NCBI GenBank assembly: GCA_934632155.1
Contig: CAKTXZ010000019.1
Span: forward strand, 1 to 48,839
Origin: an uncultured Clostridia bacterium
GTDB lineage: Bacteria; Bacillota; Clostridia; Christensenellales; Aristaeellaceae
Length of the DNA stretch: 48,839 nucleotides
Direction: 5' to 3'
The position numbers and the translations under genes are program-made. Shown here in pieces: positions 16,020 through 25,702 of this stretch. The stretch's first letter is position 1. Every line of letters starts with the position of its first letter. Under the pieces are notes generated by a model, which was given only the letters and a program-made list of their open reading frames with translations, did no database searches and was not told the origin of the DNA.

Positions 16020-16048
16020 ATTGTAACTGTTTTACGAAAATTTGGCAA
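16020..16048 (-). promoter_or_regulatory. Internal promoter before ftsA-ftsZ
   Basis: Minus strand: TTGCCA (16048-16043), 17 bp, TACAAT (16025-16020), inside the AT-rich 189-bp gap between ftsQ and ftsA. It would allow ftsAZ expression independent of the long upstream operon. Confidence 0.6.
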
Positions 16049-16117
16049 GTGAAAATCAAGCAAAAGCGGAGAATTTCGCAAATATTTTTCTATTTTTGCC
16101 CCTTCCCTCACAATAAT

Positions 16118-16912
16118 TTACATCTCAGCAGGCGTATAGGTAGCCACAGCGGGCACGCTGGCCTCGATCACGCCGCCGTAGCGCTGCATATCGCGCAGCT
16201 TGGCAACCACGCCGCGCACCGTGCCGATCTTGGCGCGCAGCTCCTGCGTGTCGCCCAGATGAACGGTATAGCCATCCATCGTGACCAGATATAGGCTGTC
16301 CGGATCGGAAAGATTCAATTCAGCAACCTGATTCTGAAAATTCTGCTGGTAAAGCTCGTCAATCAGCGCCTGATAGGCGCTCAGCTGCGCCGCCGTGCCC
16401 GGCACAATGCGCCGCCCGACGCTGACCTCCTTGGCCTGAAAGCCGGTCACCAGCATCACGTCCTGATTGGACGCGGCGCCGCGCTCGAGCACCATGCCGT
16501 CCCGATCCAGCGAATAGGGCACGCCCATGACCATCACATTGGCGCATATGGCGCGTTCGCGCACATAGATGACAAGGCTGTCGGGGAATTCCTTCGTCAG
16601 GCTCTCAAACTTCAGATAGCGGTTCTGATTGATGCCCGCGGCGATTTTTTTCTCATCCACTGAGAAATAGCCGACGTTTCCCTGCAGCCCCGCCGCACGG
16701 ACAACCGCTTCCCACGAAACGTTCTGATTGCCCACCACCGATACGTTATGAATCTGCAGCACGCTTTCATTGAGCATAACGGCGATCGCGCCGATAAGCG
16801 CCACAAGCAGCAGCAGCGCCCACAGGCCGGATTTGCGCCTGCTGGCCGGCGCTTCCGGCGCGCTCTCCTGCGGCTCAAAGGGGGAAAAATCAGGGGGTAA
16901 GGGCTGCTGCAT
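16118..16912 (-). CDS. ftsQ: Cell division protein FtsQ/DivIB
   Basis: Bitopic divisome protein of 264 residues that holds FtsL and its partners together. A short Pro-rich cytoplasmic tail, one transmembrane helix (about residues 29-47, LLLLVALIGAIAVML), a POTRA domain beginning IHNVSVVGNQNVS, and a beta domain (VYVRERA, VLERGA, YLVTMDGYTVHLGD) are seen in order. It starts with ATG 12 bp after the murA stop. Typical length for Firmicutes. Confidence 0.88.
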   Translation of the reverse strand: MQQPLPPDFSPFEPQESAPEAPASRRKSGLWALLLLVALIGAIAVMLNESVLQIHNVSVVGNQNVSWEAVVRAAGLQGNVGYFSVDEKKIAAGINQNRYLKFESLTKEFPDSLVIYVRERAICANVMVMGVPYSLDRDGMVLERGAASNQDVMLVTGFQAKEVSVGRRIVPGTAAQLSAYQALIDELYQQNFQNQVAELNLSDPDSLYLVTMDGYTVHLGDTQELRAKIGTVRGVVAKLRDMQRYGGVIEASVPAVATYTPAEM

Positions 16913-16924
16913 GGTGTGCCTCCG

Positions 16925-18187
16925 TTATTTTTCGTCGTTGATTCTTTCAATTTTCGCGCCCAGCGCGGTTAACGTGTTTTCAAGGTGAGCATAGCCACGG
17001 TCGATCAGCTCCGCGCGTTCGACGATCGTTTCTCCCTGCGCCCGAAGGCCTGCCAGCACCAGCGCCGCGCCGCCGCGCAGATCCCGCGCCGTCACGCGCA
17101 TGCCGCCGAGCGTCTCCACGCCCTGCACCACCGCCGTCCGGCCGCTGACGCGGATGTTCGCGCCCATACGGCAAAGATCCGCCACATGCGCGAAACGATT
17201 TTCGAACACGTTTTCAACGATGACGCTCGTTCCCCGCGCCACGCAGCTGACCGCCAGCATCTGCGCCTGCATATCCGTGGGAAAGCCGGGGTGCGGCTGC
17301 GTTTGCAGCTGGGAAAAGGCGCTGAGCCGCTCGGGCGCCTCCAGCCAGACCGCGCTTTTTTTGATTCGCACGCGGCAGCCCATTTCCTGCAGCTTGGACG
17401 TTACGGGAATCAGGTCGCACGGCCGCGCGCCGGTGAGCTGAATGCTGCCGCCGGTGATCGCCGCGGCGCACAGCAGCGTGCCGCCCACGATTCTGTCCGG
17501 AATGGGCGTATAGCTCACGCCGTGCAGCTTTTCCACGCCCTCAATCTCGATCAGCTGGGTGCCCGCGCCGCGCACCTTGCCGCCCATGCTGTTTACAAAG
17601 CGCTGCAGATCCTCAATTTCCGGCTCGCGGGCGGCGTTATGAATGGTGGTCACGCCGTGCAGCAGCGTCGCCGCCATCATCACGTTTTCCGTCGCGCCCA
17701 CGCTCGGATAATCCAGATAAACGTTCCCGGCGTGCATTTCGCGGCCGTCGCAGTACAAAACGCCGCCCGCGTCCACAATGCGCACGCCCAGCGCCTTGAG
17801 GCCCTTGATGTGCAAATCAATCGGCCGGATGCCGATCTCGCAGCCGCCGGGATACGTGACCGTCGCGCGGCGCAGCCGTGCCAGAATGGGGCCGAGCAGG
17901 AAGATGGAGGAGCGAATCTGCTTGGACAGGTCGTCCGGCATTTCCCATTTCCGCATCCGGTCATTATGTATGCGCATCTCGCCCCGCGTCCACACCGCGT
18001 CGCAGCCCAGCATGCGCAAAATCTGCGCCATGGCGTGCACGTCCCGGATATCCGGGCATCGGCGCAGCGTCACATCGCCCTCGGGCAAAATCGACGCCGC
18101 CAGAATGGGCAAAACGGCGTTCTTCGCCGCATCCAGCGCCACAGCGCCGTTGATGGTTTCGCCGCCAAGGACACGAAATCCTGCCAT
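16925..18187 (-). CDS. murA: UDP-GlcNAc 1-carboxyvinyltransferase MurA
   Basis: First committed step of peptidoglycan synthesis: transfers enolpyruvate from PEP to UDP-GlcNAc in the cytoplasm. At 420 residues it has the family length. Lys22-Asn23 (AAKNAVLPIL), the catalytic loop with Cys116 in PGGCEIGIRP (the fosfomycin target), and the C-terminal RGGAALVLAGL are present. The ATG at 18187 is chosen over a longer frame because AAGGAGGGTGATATCC precedes it and residue 1 then matches family starts. It lies where murG is often found, between ftsW and ftsQ. Confidence 0.96.
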   Translation of the reverse strand: MAGFRVLGGETINGAVALDAAKNAVLPILAASILPEGDVTLRRCPDIRDVHAMAQILRMLGCDAVWTRGEMRIHNDRMRKWEMPDDLSKQIRSSIFLLGPILARLRRATVTYPGGCEIGIRPIDLHIKGLKALGVRIVDAGGVLYCDGREMHAGNVYLDYPSVGATENVMMAATLLHGVTTIHNAAREPEIEDLQRFVNSMGGKVRGAGTQLIEIEGVEKLHGVSYTPIPDRIVGGTLLCAAAITGGSIQLTGARPCDLIPVTSKLQEMGCRVRIKKSAVWLEAPERLSAFSQLQTQPHPGFPTDMQAQMLAVSCVARGTSVIVENVFENRFAHVADLCRMGANIRVSGRTAVVQGVETLGGMRVTARDLRGGAALVLAGLRAQGETIVERAELIDRGYAHLENTLTALGAKIERINDEK

Positions 18188-18323
18188 TTGGATATCACCC
18201 TCCTTCTCCTTCACACTATGAGGCGGAAGAAAAAAGGTGATGAACCGGCCGCAGCAAACGTCGAATCCGACGCGGCGCTTTTCGAAGAAGCCAAGAAGCG
18301 CCCGCGGCTCAGCCGGCAGCGCG

Positions 18324-19454
18324 TCAGCGCAGGCTGATCGTCGTGTCGCGGCTGATATTGAGCACAATCCCCACGGCGGCCATCGTGATGGAAAGCGACG
18401 TTCCGCCCGCGCTGAAAAACGGCAGCGGCAGGCCGGTTGTGGGCAGCACGCCCACCACCACGCCCATATTGATGAACGCCTGCACGCTAATCATGCCCGT
18501 GATGCCCGCCGCCAGCAGGCAGCCGAACTTATCCTCGCACCGAAGCGCAATACGCATCCCGGAGAGCATAAACGCCACAAACAGCGCAATCACCACCAAG
18601 CAGCCCGCCAGCCCGAAATCCTCGCCCACGATGGCGAAGATAAAATCGCTCTCGGGATAGGGCAAATAGGCATACTTTTGCCTGCCCTGTCCCAGCCCCA
18701 TTCCAAACAGGCCGCCGGAGCCGAAGGCGATCAGGGACTGGGAAAGCTGATAGCCCTCGTCGCTCATCTTGGCAAAGGGATTGGTAAAGGACAAAAGCCG
18801 CTCGCGGCGGTAGGGCTCGCTCCACGCGTAATACGCGCCAAGCGCCAGCCCGCCCGCGCCCAGACACAGCATATGCCGCCACTTTGCCCCGGCCAGCATC
18901 ACCATCAGCACGCTGACGATAATGATCGTGCCCGCGGTGGAAAGGTTCGGCTGCTCCAGAATCAGCAGGAACATCACGCCCGGCACAATCAGCACGGGTA
19001 AAATGCCCCTGAAAAAGCGCTGGATTTTCCTGCCGCGCGCCGTCAGCGCCATCGCCATGAACAGCACGACGGCGTATTTGGCGAATTCGCCGGGCTGAAA
19101 GGATATGCCGCCCAGCTTGAGCCACCGGCGCGAGCCGTTGATCGACGTGCCCACGCCCGGGATCACCACCAGAAGCAGCAGCAGGGCGCTCAGGCCGATG
19201 CCTGTCATGACCACCTTGCGTCTGCCCCAGAAGGCATAGGGAATTCGCGTCGTGAACGCCATCGCCGCCGCGCCGACCGCCACGCCGAAAAGCTGCTTTT
19301 TCACCTCGGACAGCGCGTCGCCCGCGCCCTGCGCCTTATAATACGTCGCGCTGAAGAGCGTGAGCAGCCCCAGCATCAGCAGCATCGCCATGATGGTCAG
19401 CAGCGTTTTGTCCACCGGCCGGCGCGTACGCGCGCGCTGAAATAAAGCAAGCAC
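18324..19454 (-). CDS. ftsW: SEDS-family peptidoglycan polymerase FtsW/SpoVE
   Basis: Multi-pass membrane glycosyltransferase (SEDS) that polymerises lipid II with its partner PBP. About ten transmembrane segments in 376 residues; signatures include NGSRRWLKLGGISFQPGEFAKY (residues split here), FAIVGEDFGLAGC and TGLPLPFFSAGGTSL near the C terminus. The start codon is GTG at 19454, after GGGGAGGGG. FtsW and the sporulation paralogue SpoVE cannot be told apart by sequence alone; the location in dcw fits either. Confidence 0.92.
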   Translation of the reverse strand: MLALFQRARTRRPVDKTLLTIMAMLLMLGLLTLFSATYYKAQGAGDALSEVKKQLFGVAVGAAAMAFTTRIPYAFWGRRKVVMTGIGLSALLLLLVVIPGVGTSINGSRRWLKLGGISFQPGEFAKYAVVLFMAMALTARGRKIQRFFRGILPVLIVPGVMFLLILEQPNLSTAGTIIIVSVLMVMLAGAKWRHMLCLGAGGLALGAYYAWSEPYRRERLLSFTNPFAKMSDEGYQLSQSLIAFGSGGLFGMGLGQGRQKYAYLPYPESDFIFAIVGEDFGLAGCLVVIALFVAFMLSGMRIALRCEDKFGCLLAAGITGMISVQAFINMGVVVGVLPTTGLPLPFFSAGGTSLSITMAAVGIVLNISRDTTISLR

Positions 19455-19514
19455 GAAGCAACCCCTCCCCGCATTCGATTCTGGTTTTGCTTTCGTGCCT
19501 GTCGCGCGCTTCCG

Positions 19515-20942
19515 TTATGTCAATTCGCGAACGATCTGCTTGAACACGCGCCCGCGCTGCTCGTAATCGTCAAACATATCAAAGGAGGCGCAGGCGGGCG
19601 AAAAGAGCACGTTGGCTTCCTCGCCCTGCTGCATCAATTTGCGGCACGCCGCCACCGCCTGCGCAAGCGTCTGCGCATGGGCGATGCTTTCCACGCCCGC
19701 GCGGCGCAGCGCATCCTTAATCTGCGCCGCCGTCGCGCCGATGAGCACGCAATGGCGAATGAGCGGCGTCGCCTTAATCTCCTGCGCCAACGCGTCGAAG
19801 GAGACATGCTTGTCATAGCCGCCCAGAATAATCGCTGTGGGCAGTTTCATGCTCTGCACCGCCTTGATGGTCGAATCGACGTTGGTGCCCTTACTGTCGT
19901 TGATATAGCGCACGCCGTCCAATTCGCGCACAAACTCGATGCGGTGCTCCACGCCCTGAAAGGTACGCAGCGCATGGCGGATAACCGGCGCGGGCACGCC
20001 GCGCGTCGCGGCAATGGCCGCGGCTGCCAGCGCGTTTTCCAGATTGTGCGGGCCGGGGATATCAATCTCCTCCGCCGCGCAAACCGTCTTCTCCATGCCG
20101 TTGAGGCGCAGCACAATCTGCCCGTCCCGAACGAACGCGCCCTGCGGCACCTCGTGCAGCCGGGAGAAATACAGCACCCGGCTTTTCAGTCCCTCCGCCA
20201 TCGCGCGGCACAAGGGATCCTCATAATTGAGCACGGCGTAATTGCTTTCATCCTGCGCGGCGAAGATATGGCGTTTGAGCGCGGTATACGCTTCCATCGT
20301 GCCGTGGCGGTTCAGGTGATCCTCCGTTACGTTGAGCACGGCGGCCGTCAGGGGATGGAAGGTATCGGTCGTTTCCAGCTGGAAGGAGGAAACCTCCGCC
20401 ACCGTCACATCGTCATAGCGGCTCTCCAGCGCCGCTGCGGACAGCGGATAGCCGATATTGCCCGCCAGATGGCAAATCTTTCCCGCCGCCTGAAAAATAG
20501 CGCCCAGCAGCGTCACCGTGGTGGTTTTGCCGTTCGTGCCTGTCACGGCGACCAGACTGCCCCGCAAAAAACGGGAGGCCAGCTCCAATTCGCCCGTTAC
20601 CGGAACGCCCAGCCGCCGCGCGGCCTGCACAATCGGCGCGTCAATGGGCACGCCGGGGCTGATGACCAGCAGCTCCTGATTTTGGAGCGCGTCTACGCCG
20701 TCCTCGCCAAGGCGCATGGAAACCGGCAGCGCGCGAAGCGCGTCCAGCTTATCGCCAAAGCTTTCCTCCGGCTTGGCGTCGCTGACCGTAACCCTCGCGC
20801 CGTGTGCGCAGAGCAGCTGCGCCGCGGCGATTCCGCTGCGCGCCATGCCGACAATCAGCACGCGCCTGCCGGCCCACTCCTCCCTGCGTTCCTCGGCGGC
20901 GCCGTGCGGCCTGTAATTGACGGAATTGATCGACCCACGCAT
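19515..20942 (-). CDS. murD: UDP-MurNAc-L-alanine:D-glutamate ligase MurD
   Basis: Adds D-Glu to UDP-MurNAc-L-Ala using ATP. The N-terminal Rossmann domain (VLIVGMARSGIAAAQLL), P-loop VTGTNGKTTTV, the NVTEDHLNRHGTMEAY block and the C-terminal INDSKGTNVDSTIKAV with GGYDKH are typical. I prefer ATG at 20942 (GGGAGGG 6 nt before it) over a TTG two codons upstream, giving 475 residues. Between mraY and ftsW. Confidence 0.95.
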   Translation of the reverse strand: MRGSINSVNYRPHGAAEERREEWAGRRVLIVGMARSGIAAAQLLCAHGARVTVSDAKPEESFGDKLDALRALPVSMRLGEDGVDALQNQELLVISPGVPIDAPIVQAARRLGVPVTGELELASRFLRGSLVAVTGTNGKTTTVTLLGAIFQAAGKICHLAGNIGYPLSAAALESRYDDVTVAEVSSFQLETTDTFHPLTAAVLNVTEDHLNRHGTMEAYTALKRHIFAAQDESNYAVLNYEDPLCRAMAEGLKSRVLYFSRLHEVPQGAFVRDGQIVLRLNGMEKTVCAAEEIDIPGPHNLENALAAAAIAATRGVPAPVIRHALRTFQGVEHRIEFVRELDGVRYINDSKGTNVDSTIKAVQSMKLPTAIILGGYDKHVSFDALAQEIKATPLIRHCVLIGATAAQIKDALRRAGVESIAHAQTLAQAVAACRKLMQQGEEANVLFSPACASFDMFDDYEQRGRVFKQIVRELT

Positions 20943-20978
20943 GCTCAACCCTCCCGAATCATGTTATTTTACGAAGCG

Positions 20979-22019
20979 TCAAAACAGCTTGGCGACGGAC
21001 AAAATGGCCACAAGGCTCAGTGCCACCGTTACCAGCGCGTACATCAGCACGATCTGGTTTTCCTTCATGCCGCACAGCTCGAAATGGTGGTGAAGCGGCG
21101 CCATTTTGAAAATCCGCCTGCCCTGACCATACTTTTTCTTGGTCAGCTTGAAATAGGTTGTCTGCAGCATCACGGACACGGAGCTCATGATGCAGGTAAA
21201 GCAGATCGGCAGCAGCAAAAATTCGCACTTGGTCAGCATACCGACGCCCACCATCACGCCGCCGATGAACATGCTGCCCGTATCGCCCATGAAAATCTTC
21301 GCGGGGTGGCGGTTAAAATGCAAAAACCCAATGCAGCTGCCCACCAGTGAAAAGCACATATACACGATCGCAATAGCGTCCTGATGCGGCAAAAACGCTT
21401 CCCGCATAAACAGCGCAATCGCGCCGAACGCCGTCATCCCCACCACCGTAACGGTGGAAAGCAGGCCGTCCACACCGTCCTGCAGATTGGCGCTGTTGGT
21501 CATGAACATCACAAGCACCGTCATGATGGGAATGTAGAAAACGCCCAGATCCCATGTTTGCTGCGTAAAGGGCAGAACCACGTCGCTGCCGACATAAAAA
21601 TAGCAATACAGGGAAAAGGCCAGTCCCACCATCACCTGCCCCATCAGCTTCTGCCTGGGGGTCAGGCCCTCGTGATTCTTTTTCACGTCCTTAATATAAT
21701 CGTCCGTGAAGCCGATGGCCATCGAGCCCAGCGCCGCCAGCAGCAGCGCCCACAGGCGGTTTTCCAGCCCCATCGGCAGCCCGGAACGGACGCACTGCGT
21801 AATGGAAAACGCCAGCCCCACCAGCACCGTAAACGCGGCGATGAGAATGCCGCCCATGTTGGGCGTGCCCTGCTTGGCCAGATGCGCCTTCGGGCCCAGA
21901 TCATAAATCGTTTGGCCGAACTTGAGCTTTTTGAGATACGGCAGGAATTGGGGCATCGCCAGCAGCATCAGCGCCATCGCCAGCAACATCGGGAACACGC
22001 AGGAATACAGTACAGCCAT
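20979..22019 (-). CDS. mraY: Phospho-MurNAc-pentapeptide transferase MraY
   Basis: Integral membrane enzyme of 346 residues that makes lipid I by moving phospho-MurNAc-pentapeptide onto undecaprenyl phosphate. About ten transmembrane helices. Conserved stretches include GTPNMGG, GFTDDYIK (catalytic Asp pair region), TNSANLQDGVDGL, and FMGDTGSMFIGG, with the HHHFE motif near the C terminus (LHHHFELCG). It follows murE directly; murF, normally between them, is absent. Confidence 0.97.
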   Translation of the reverse strand: MAVLYSCVFPMLLAMALMLLAMPQFLPYLKKLKFGQTIYDLGPKAHLAKQGTPNMGGILIAAFTVLVGLAFSITQCVRSGLPMGLENRLWALLLAALGSMAIGFTDDYIKDVKKNHEGLTPRQKLMGQVMVGLAFSLYCYFYVGSDVVLPFTQQTWDLGVFYIPIMTVLVMFMTNSANLQDGVDGLLSTVTVVGMTAFGAIALFMREAFLPHQDAIAIVYMCFSLVGSCIGFLHFNRHPAKIFMGDTGSMFIGGVMVGVGMLTKCEFLLLPICFTCIMSSVSVMLQTTYFKLTKKKYGQGRRIFKMAPLHHHFELCGMKENQIVLMYALVTVALSLVAILSVAKLF

Positions 22020-22062
22020 GGTATCTCTCCTCTTTGGGGCGCGAAGGCGACGCCGGAGTGCG

Positions 22063-23523
22063 TCAGGCTTCCCTGCTCATTTCCTCCAGCAGCTCGTGTA
22101 CCACCACTTTTTCGTCAAACGGGCGCTTGACCCCCATGATTTCCTGATAGGTTTCATGGCCCTTGCCCGCGAGGACAATAATATCACCTTCCCGGCCAAT
22201 CTGCAAGGCATGGCGAATCGCTTCGCGGCGATTTTCGATCACCACGTATTCGCCCTTCGTTCGTTTGATTCCCTCCTCGACCGCAGCAAGAATCTCATAA
22301 GGATTCTCGGTGCGCGGGTTATCGCTGGTCAAAATTGAATAGTCCGCCAGTCGGCCGCTGATTTCGCCCATCATGGGGCGCTTGCCATGGTCGCGGTCGC
22401 CGCCGCAGCCAAAGAGCGAAATGACCCGCCCGCGGGCAAATTCGCGCACGGCGATCAGGATATTCTCCAGCGCGTCGGGCGAATGCGAATAATCCAGAAT
22501 CACCTTATAGGGCGTATGCGTGTCCAGCACCTCCGCCCGTCCGGGCACGCTGCGCACGCTTTCCAGCGCCCGCGTAATGGTTTCGGGCGCAACGCCCGCA
22601 ATCAGCCCTACCGCCGCCGCAGCCAGGGCGTTGTATACGTTAAACATGCCCGTCAGGCGCAAATGCACCGGGTATTCCTTCAGGCCGAAGAGCTTGAGAA
22701 TAAAGCTGACGCCGTTCTCGGTAATCTCAATATCCCGTGCGAACAGATCGGCGTTGTTGCAGATGCCAAAGGTCATGCAGGGCACGGCGATACCGGAAAG
22801 AATGCCCGCGCTGGTTTCATCGTCCACATTCACCGCCGCGTTCTGAATCCATTTGGGCGTGAAGAAGGATTTTTTGCATTCGAAATATTTCTCCATCGTG
22901 CCGAACAGATCCAGATGATCCTGCGACAGGTTGGTATAGCATCCCGCCTCAAAGCGCACGCCCTCCAGCCTGCCCATTCCCAGCGCGTGCGCGGACACCT
23001 CCATGCTCACCACGTCCACGCCCGCGTCGCGCATCCGGCGCAGGGTACGGAAAAAGTCGATGGGCTCGGGGGTTGTAAACTCGCTTTTCATGTATTCGGA
23101 GCCGATCATGTTGCCCGTCGTGCCGATCAGTCCCACCTTATGCCCCGCCTGCTCCATAATGGCCTTGACAAGATAGCTGGTCGTGGTTTTCCCCTTGGTG
23201 CCGGTGATGCCGAGCAGCCGCATCTCGCGATCGGGATGCCCGAAGAACGCCGCCGCCATGGGCGACATCGCCGCGCGCACATTGCGCACGCGCACCTGCG
23301 GCACGTCAAGCGCCAGAAAATGCGACACAACCAGCGCGGCCGCGCCCTGCTCCACCGCCTGCGGGGCAAAGTCGTGCGCGTCAAAGCGCGCGCCGGACAC
23401 GCAGAAAAACAGGCCGCCCTCCTGCTTCCGGCGGCTGTCCATGGACAGCTCCGCGATCTCGCAATCGCCCCTGATTTCCAGAAGCTCCTCGCCCGCCTCC
23501 CGAGCCAATGTGGATAACAGCAT
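22063..23523 (-). CDS. murE: UDP-MurNAc-tripeptide synthetase MurE, meso-DAP type
   Basis: Adds the third residue to the stem peptide. The 486 residues include the N-terminal UDP-binding domain, P-loop ITGTKGKTTTSYL, the EVSAHALGMGR block, and the C-terminal domain with GCGGDRDHGKRPMM. The specificity motif reads DNPRTENP, the form associated with meso-diaminopimelate rather than lysine. The ribosome binding site lies in the last codons of the upstream PBP gene, 6 bp away. Confidence 0.96.
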   Translation of the reverse strand: MLLSTLAREAGEELLEIRGDCEIAELSMDSRRKQEGGLFFCVSGARFDAHDFAPQAVEQGAAALVVSHFLALDVPQVRVRNVRAAMSPMAAAFFGHPDREMRLLGITGTKGKTTTSYLVKAIMEQAGHKVGLIGTTGNMIGSEYMKSEFTTPEPIDFFRTLRRMRDAGVDVVSMEVSAHALGMGRLEGVRFEAGCYTNLSQDHLDLFGTMEKYFECKKSFFTPKWIQNAAVNVDDETSAGILSGIAVPCMTFGICNNADLFARDIEITENGVSFILKLFGLKEYPVHLRLTGMFNVYNALAAAAVGLIAGVAPETITRALESVRSVPGRAEVLDTHTPYKVILDYSHSPDALENILIAVREFARGRVISLFGCGGDRDHGKRPMMGEISGRLADYSILTSDNPRTENPYEILAAVEEGIKRTKGEYVVIENRREAIRHALQIGREGDIIVLAGKGHETYQEIMGVKRPFDEKVVVHELLEEMSREA

Positions 23524-23529
23524 CTTTCC

Positions 23530-25665
23530 TCACTCCGTTCCGTTTGTCGGTAATTCAAAGGTCACCTTTACCGTTTCGCCGCTGCCGGCGTAGGTTCCGG
23601 CTGCCGGGCGCTGACGCACCGCCAAGCCGCTGCCCTCGATCTCCATCTCCAGCCCGCGCAGCCGAAGCTGCCGCCCCGCCGCCACGATGGGCAGACCCGC
23701 CACATCCGGCACGCGAACCATGTCCGCCGCCTGCGGCAGCGCGCCCTCGTAGGTGTATAGCAGCACCCGGCCGCCCGATCGCATTTTTTCGCCCGCCGCG
23801 GGCGTCTGGGCGGAAACCGTATCGCTCAGCCCGTCGGCGTCGCAAAGCAAGCGCGCATCTGAAAGCGCCCGCCGCGCCTGCGCGACGGTCATACCCGTTA
23901 CATCCGGCACAACGACCTCCGGCGGCTGCGTCGCTCCGGGCTCGCTTTTACGAACGCCCAGATAGGGCAAAATGTCCTCCAGAATCTGCCGGGCGAAGGG
24001 CGCGGCCGTCGTACTGCCGTAATCGACGGGTACATGCGCCTCGTTAACCGTCACCAGCACCGCCACGCGCGGCTGCTCCATCGGCGCAAAACCGATAAAG
24101 GAGCCGATGTGCACATCCGACACCACGCGGCCGTTTTTGTACACCTGCGCCGTGCCCGTCTTGCCGCCGATACGGTATCCGGGAATGGCGGCGTTCTTGC
24201 CGCCGCCGTTTTCCACCACGTTTTCCAGCAGCGTTCGCATGGTCGCGCTGGTCTCCGCGCTGATGGGGTTGGCCACCACCGTCGGGCTTTTGCGGTCGAT
24301 GACCTCGCCCGTCTCGTCCAACACCTCTCGCACAATGTAGGGGCGCATCAGCCGCCCGCCGTTGACCACCGCGCAGGCCGCCGTAATCAATTGCAGCGGC
24401 GTTACCGCCACGCTCTGTCCAAAGCCGATGCGCGCCAGATCCACCTGCTTGACATAGCGGCTGTTAATCAGGATGCCGCCGCTCTCCCCCGGCAGATCGA
24501 CGCCCGTCGCCACGCCCAGCCCGAACGCGCGCAGATACCGGTAATACGTATCCGTGCCCATGCGCAGCGCCAGCGTGACGAACGCGGGGTTGCAGCTGTT
24601 GGCCAGCGCCGTGGGCAGATCCTGATGCCCGTGGCTGGACTTCCAGCAGCGAATCCTGTCGCCGTCCACGGTAATGCTGCCCGCACAGTTGAAGGCGTCC
24701 GTCAGGCGCGCCGTGCCGCTGTCCAGCGCGGCGGAGCAGGTGAGCATTTTGAAGGTCGAGCCCGGCTCGTACACATCCGTCAGCACGGTCAGGCGCATCA
24801 GGCGCTTGAGCGTTTCCACGTCGTCGCGCGGCGGGTCGTTGGGGTCGTAGTCCGGCTTCATGCAAAGCGCAAGAATTTCCCCGGTGTTCACATCCATCAC
24901 AATGCACTGCACCGAGGAAGCGTTGTTTACTTCAAGGCATTCGCGCATTGCGCGCTCCACCACGCCCTGCACCGTCGCGTCAATCGTCAGCCGCAGCGTT
25001 TGCCCCGCCTGCGGCGCGACATAGGCGGTTTTGCCGTCGGGCAGCATGCGCGCCCTGCTGTCCACCTCCGTTTTCAGCGAACCCGGCGTGCCGCGCAGCA
25101 GCGCCTCGTAATAGCTTTCCAGCCCGGACTGCCCCTGCGAATCCACGTTTGTCAGCCCCAGCGCCTGCGTAAGAAAAGCGCCCTTGGGATAAAACCGCCG
25201 GCTGTCCTCGTCAAAGGTCAGCCCGTCCAGCGCCGCGCCGGCCGCCGCGTCGCCGCTGCGCAGCGCGCGAATTGCATCCACCGTCTCACGCGGCACCTGC
25301 CGCTTGAGCGTCACGGAGGCCTGCCCCTTTTTCTGCAGCTTCGCAAGCACGCCCGCCTCGTCCACGCCCAGCAGCGGCGCGATCAGCCGGGCAAAGGCCG
25401 CGCCGTCCCGCACGCGCTGCGGATTGACCGAGGCGATGTACGCCGTGGTCGACAGCGCCAGCGTTTCGCCGTTTCGGTCCTCAATCGCGCCGCGCTGCGC
25501 CGTGACCACGCCCTCGCGCGTCCACTGCTTCACGCCGCGCGCCGTCAGCGTTTTTCCCTCCAAAATGGCTAAGCCGCCAATGCGCGCGCCGATGAGAAAA
25601 AACAAAAGCGTGAGCACTGACAGCATGGTTGTCATTCGTTTGCGGATAATCGCTTCCGCGCGCAT
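23530..25665 (-). CDS. Class B penicillin-binding protein with two PASTA domains
   Basis: Transpeptidase that cross-links septal or spore peptidoglycan (PBP2x/FtsI/SpoVD group), 711 residues. Order: one transmembrane helix (about 15-33), dimerisation domain (QRGAIEDRNGETLA at about 57-70), transpeptidase domain with catalytic Ser303 in STFK (303-306), SCN (357-359) and KTGT (502-505), then two PASTA domains (about 584-638 and 650-706) that bind cell-wall fragments or beta-lactams. Forms a pair with the SEDS protein downstream. SpoVD and the vegetative PBP cannot be distinguished here. Confidence 0.94.
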   Translation of the reverse strand: MRAEAIIRKRMTTMLSVLTLLFFLIGARIGGLAILEGKTLTARGVKQWTREGVVTAQRGAIEDRNGETLALSTTAYIASVNPQRVRDGAAFARLIAPLLGVDEAGVLAKLQKKGQASVTLKRQVPRETVDAIRALRSGDAAAGAALDGLTFDEDSRRFYPKGAFLTQALGLTNVDSQGQSGLESYYEALLRGTPGSLKTEVDSRARMLPDGKTAYVAPQAGQTLRLTIDATVQGVVERAMRECLEVNNASSVQCIVMDVNTGEILALCMKPDYDPNDPPRDDVETLKRLMRLTVLTDVYEPGSTFKMLTCSAALDSGTARLTDAFNCAGSITVDGDRIRCWKSSHGHQDLPTALANSCNPAFVTLALRMGTDTYYRYLRAFGLGVATGVDLPGESGGILINSRYVKQVDLARIGFGQSVAVTPLQLITAACAVVNGGRLMRPYIVREVLDETGEVIDRKSPTVVANPISAETSATMRTLLENVVENGGGKNAAIPGYRIGGKTGTAQVYKNGRVVSDVHIGSFIGFAPMEQPRVAVLVTVNEAHVPVDYGSTTAAPFARQILEDILPYLGVRKSEPGATQPPEVVVPDVTGMTVAQARRALSDARLLCDADGLSDTVSAQTPAAGEKMRSGGRVLLYTYEGALPQAADMVRVPDVAGLPIVAAGRQLRLRGLEMEIEGSGLAVRQRPAAGTYAGSGETVKVTFELPTNGTE

Positions 25666-25702
25666 GGCTTCATCCCCCTGCGGGCAGACGAAAAGGGCAT
25701 GC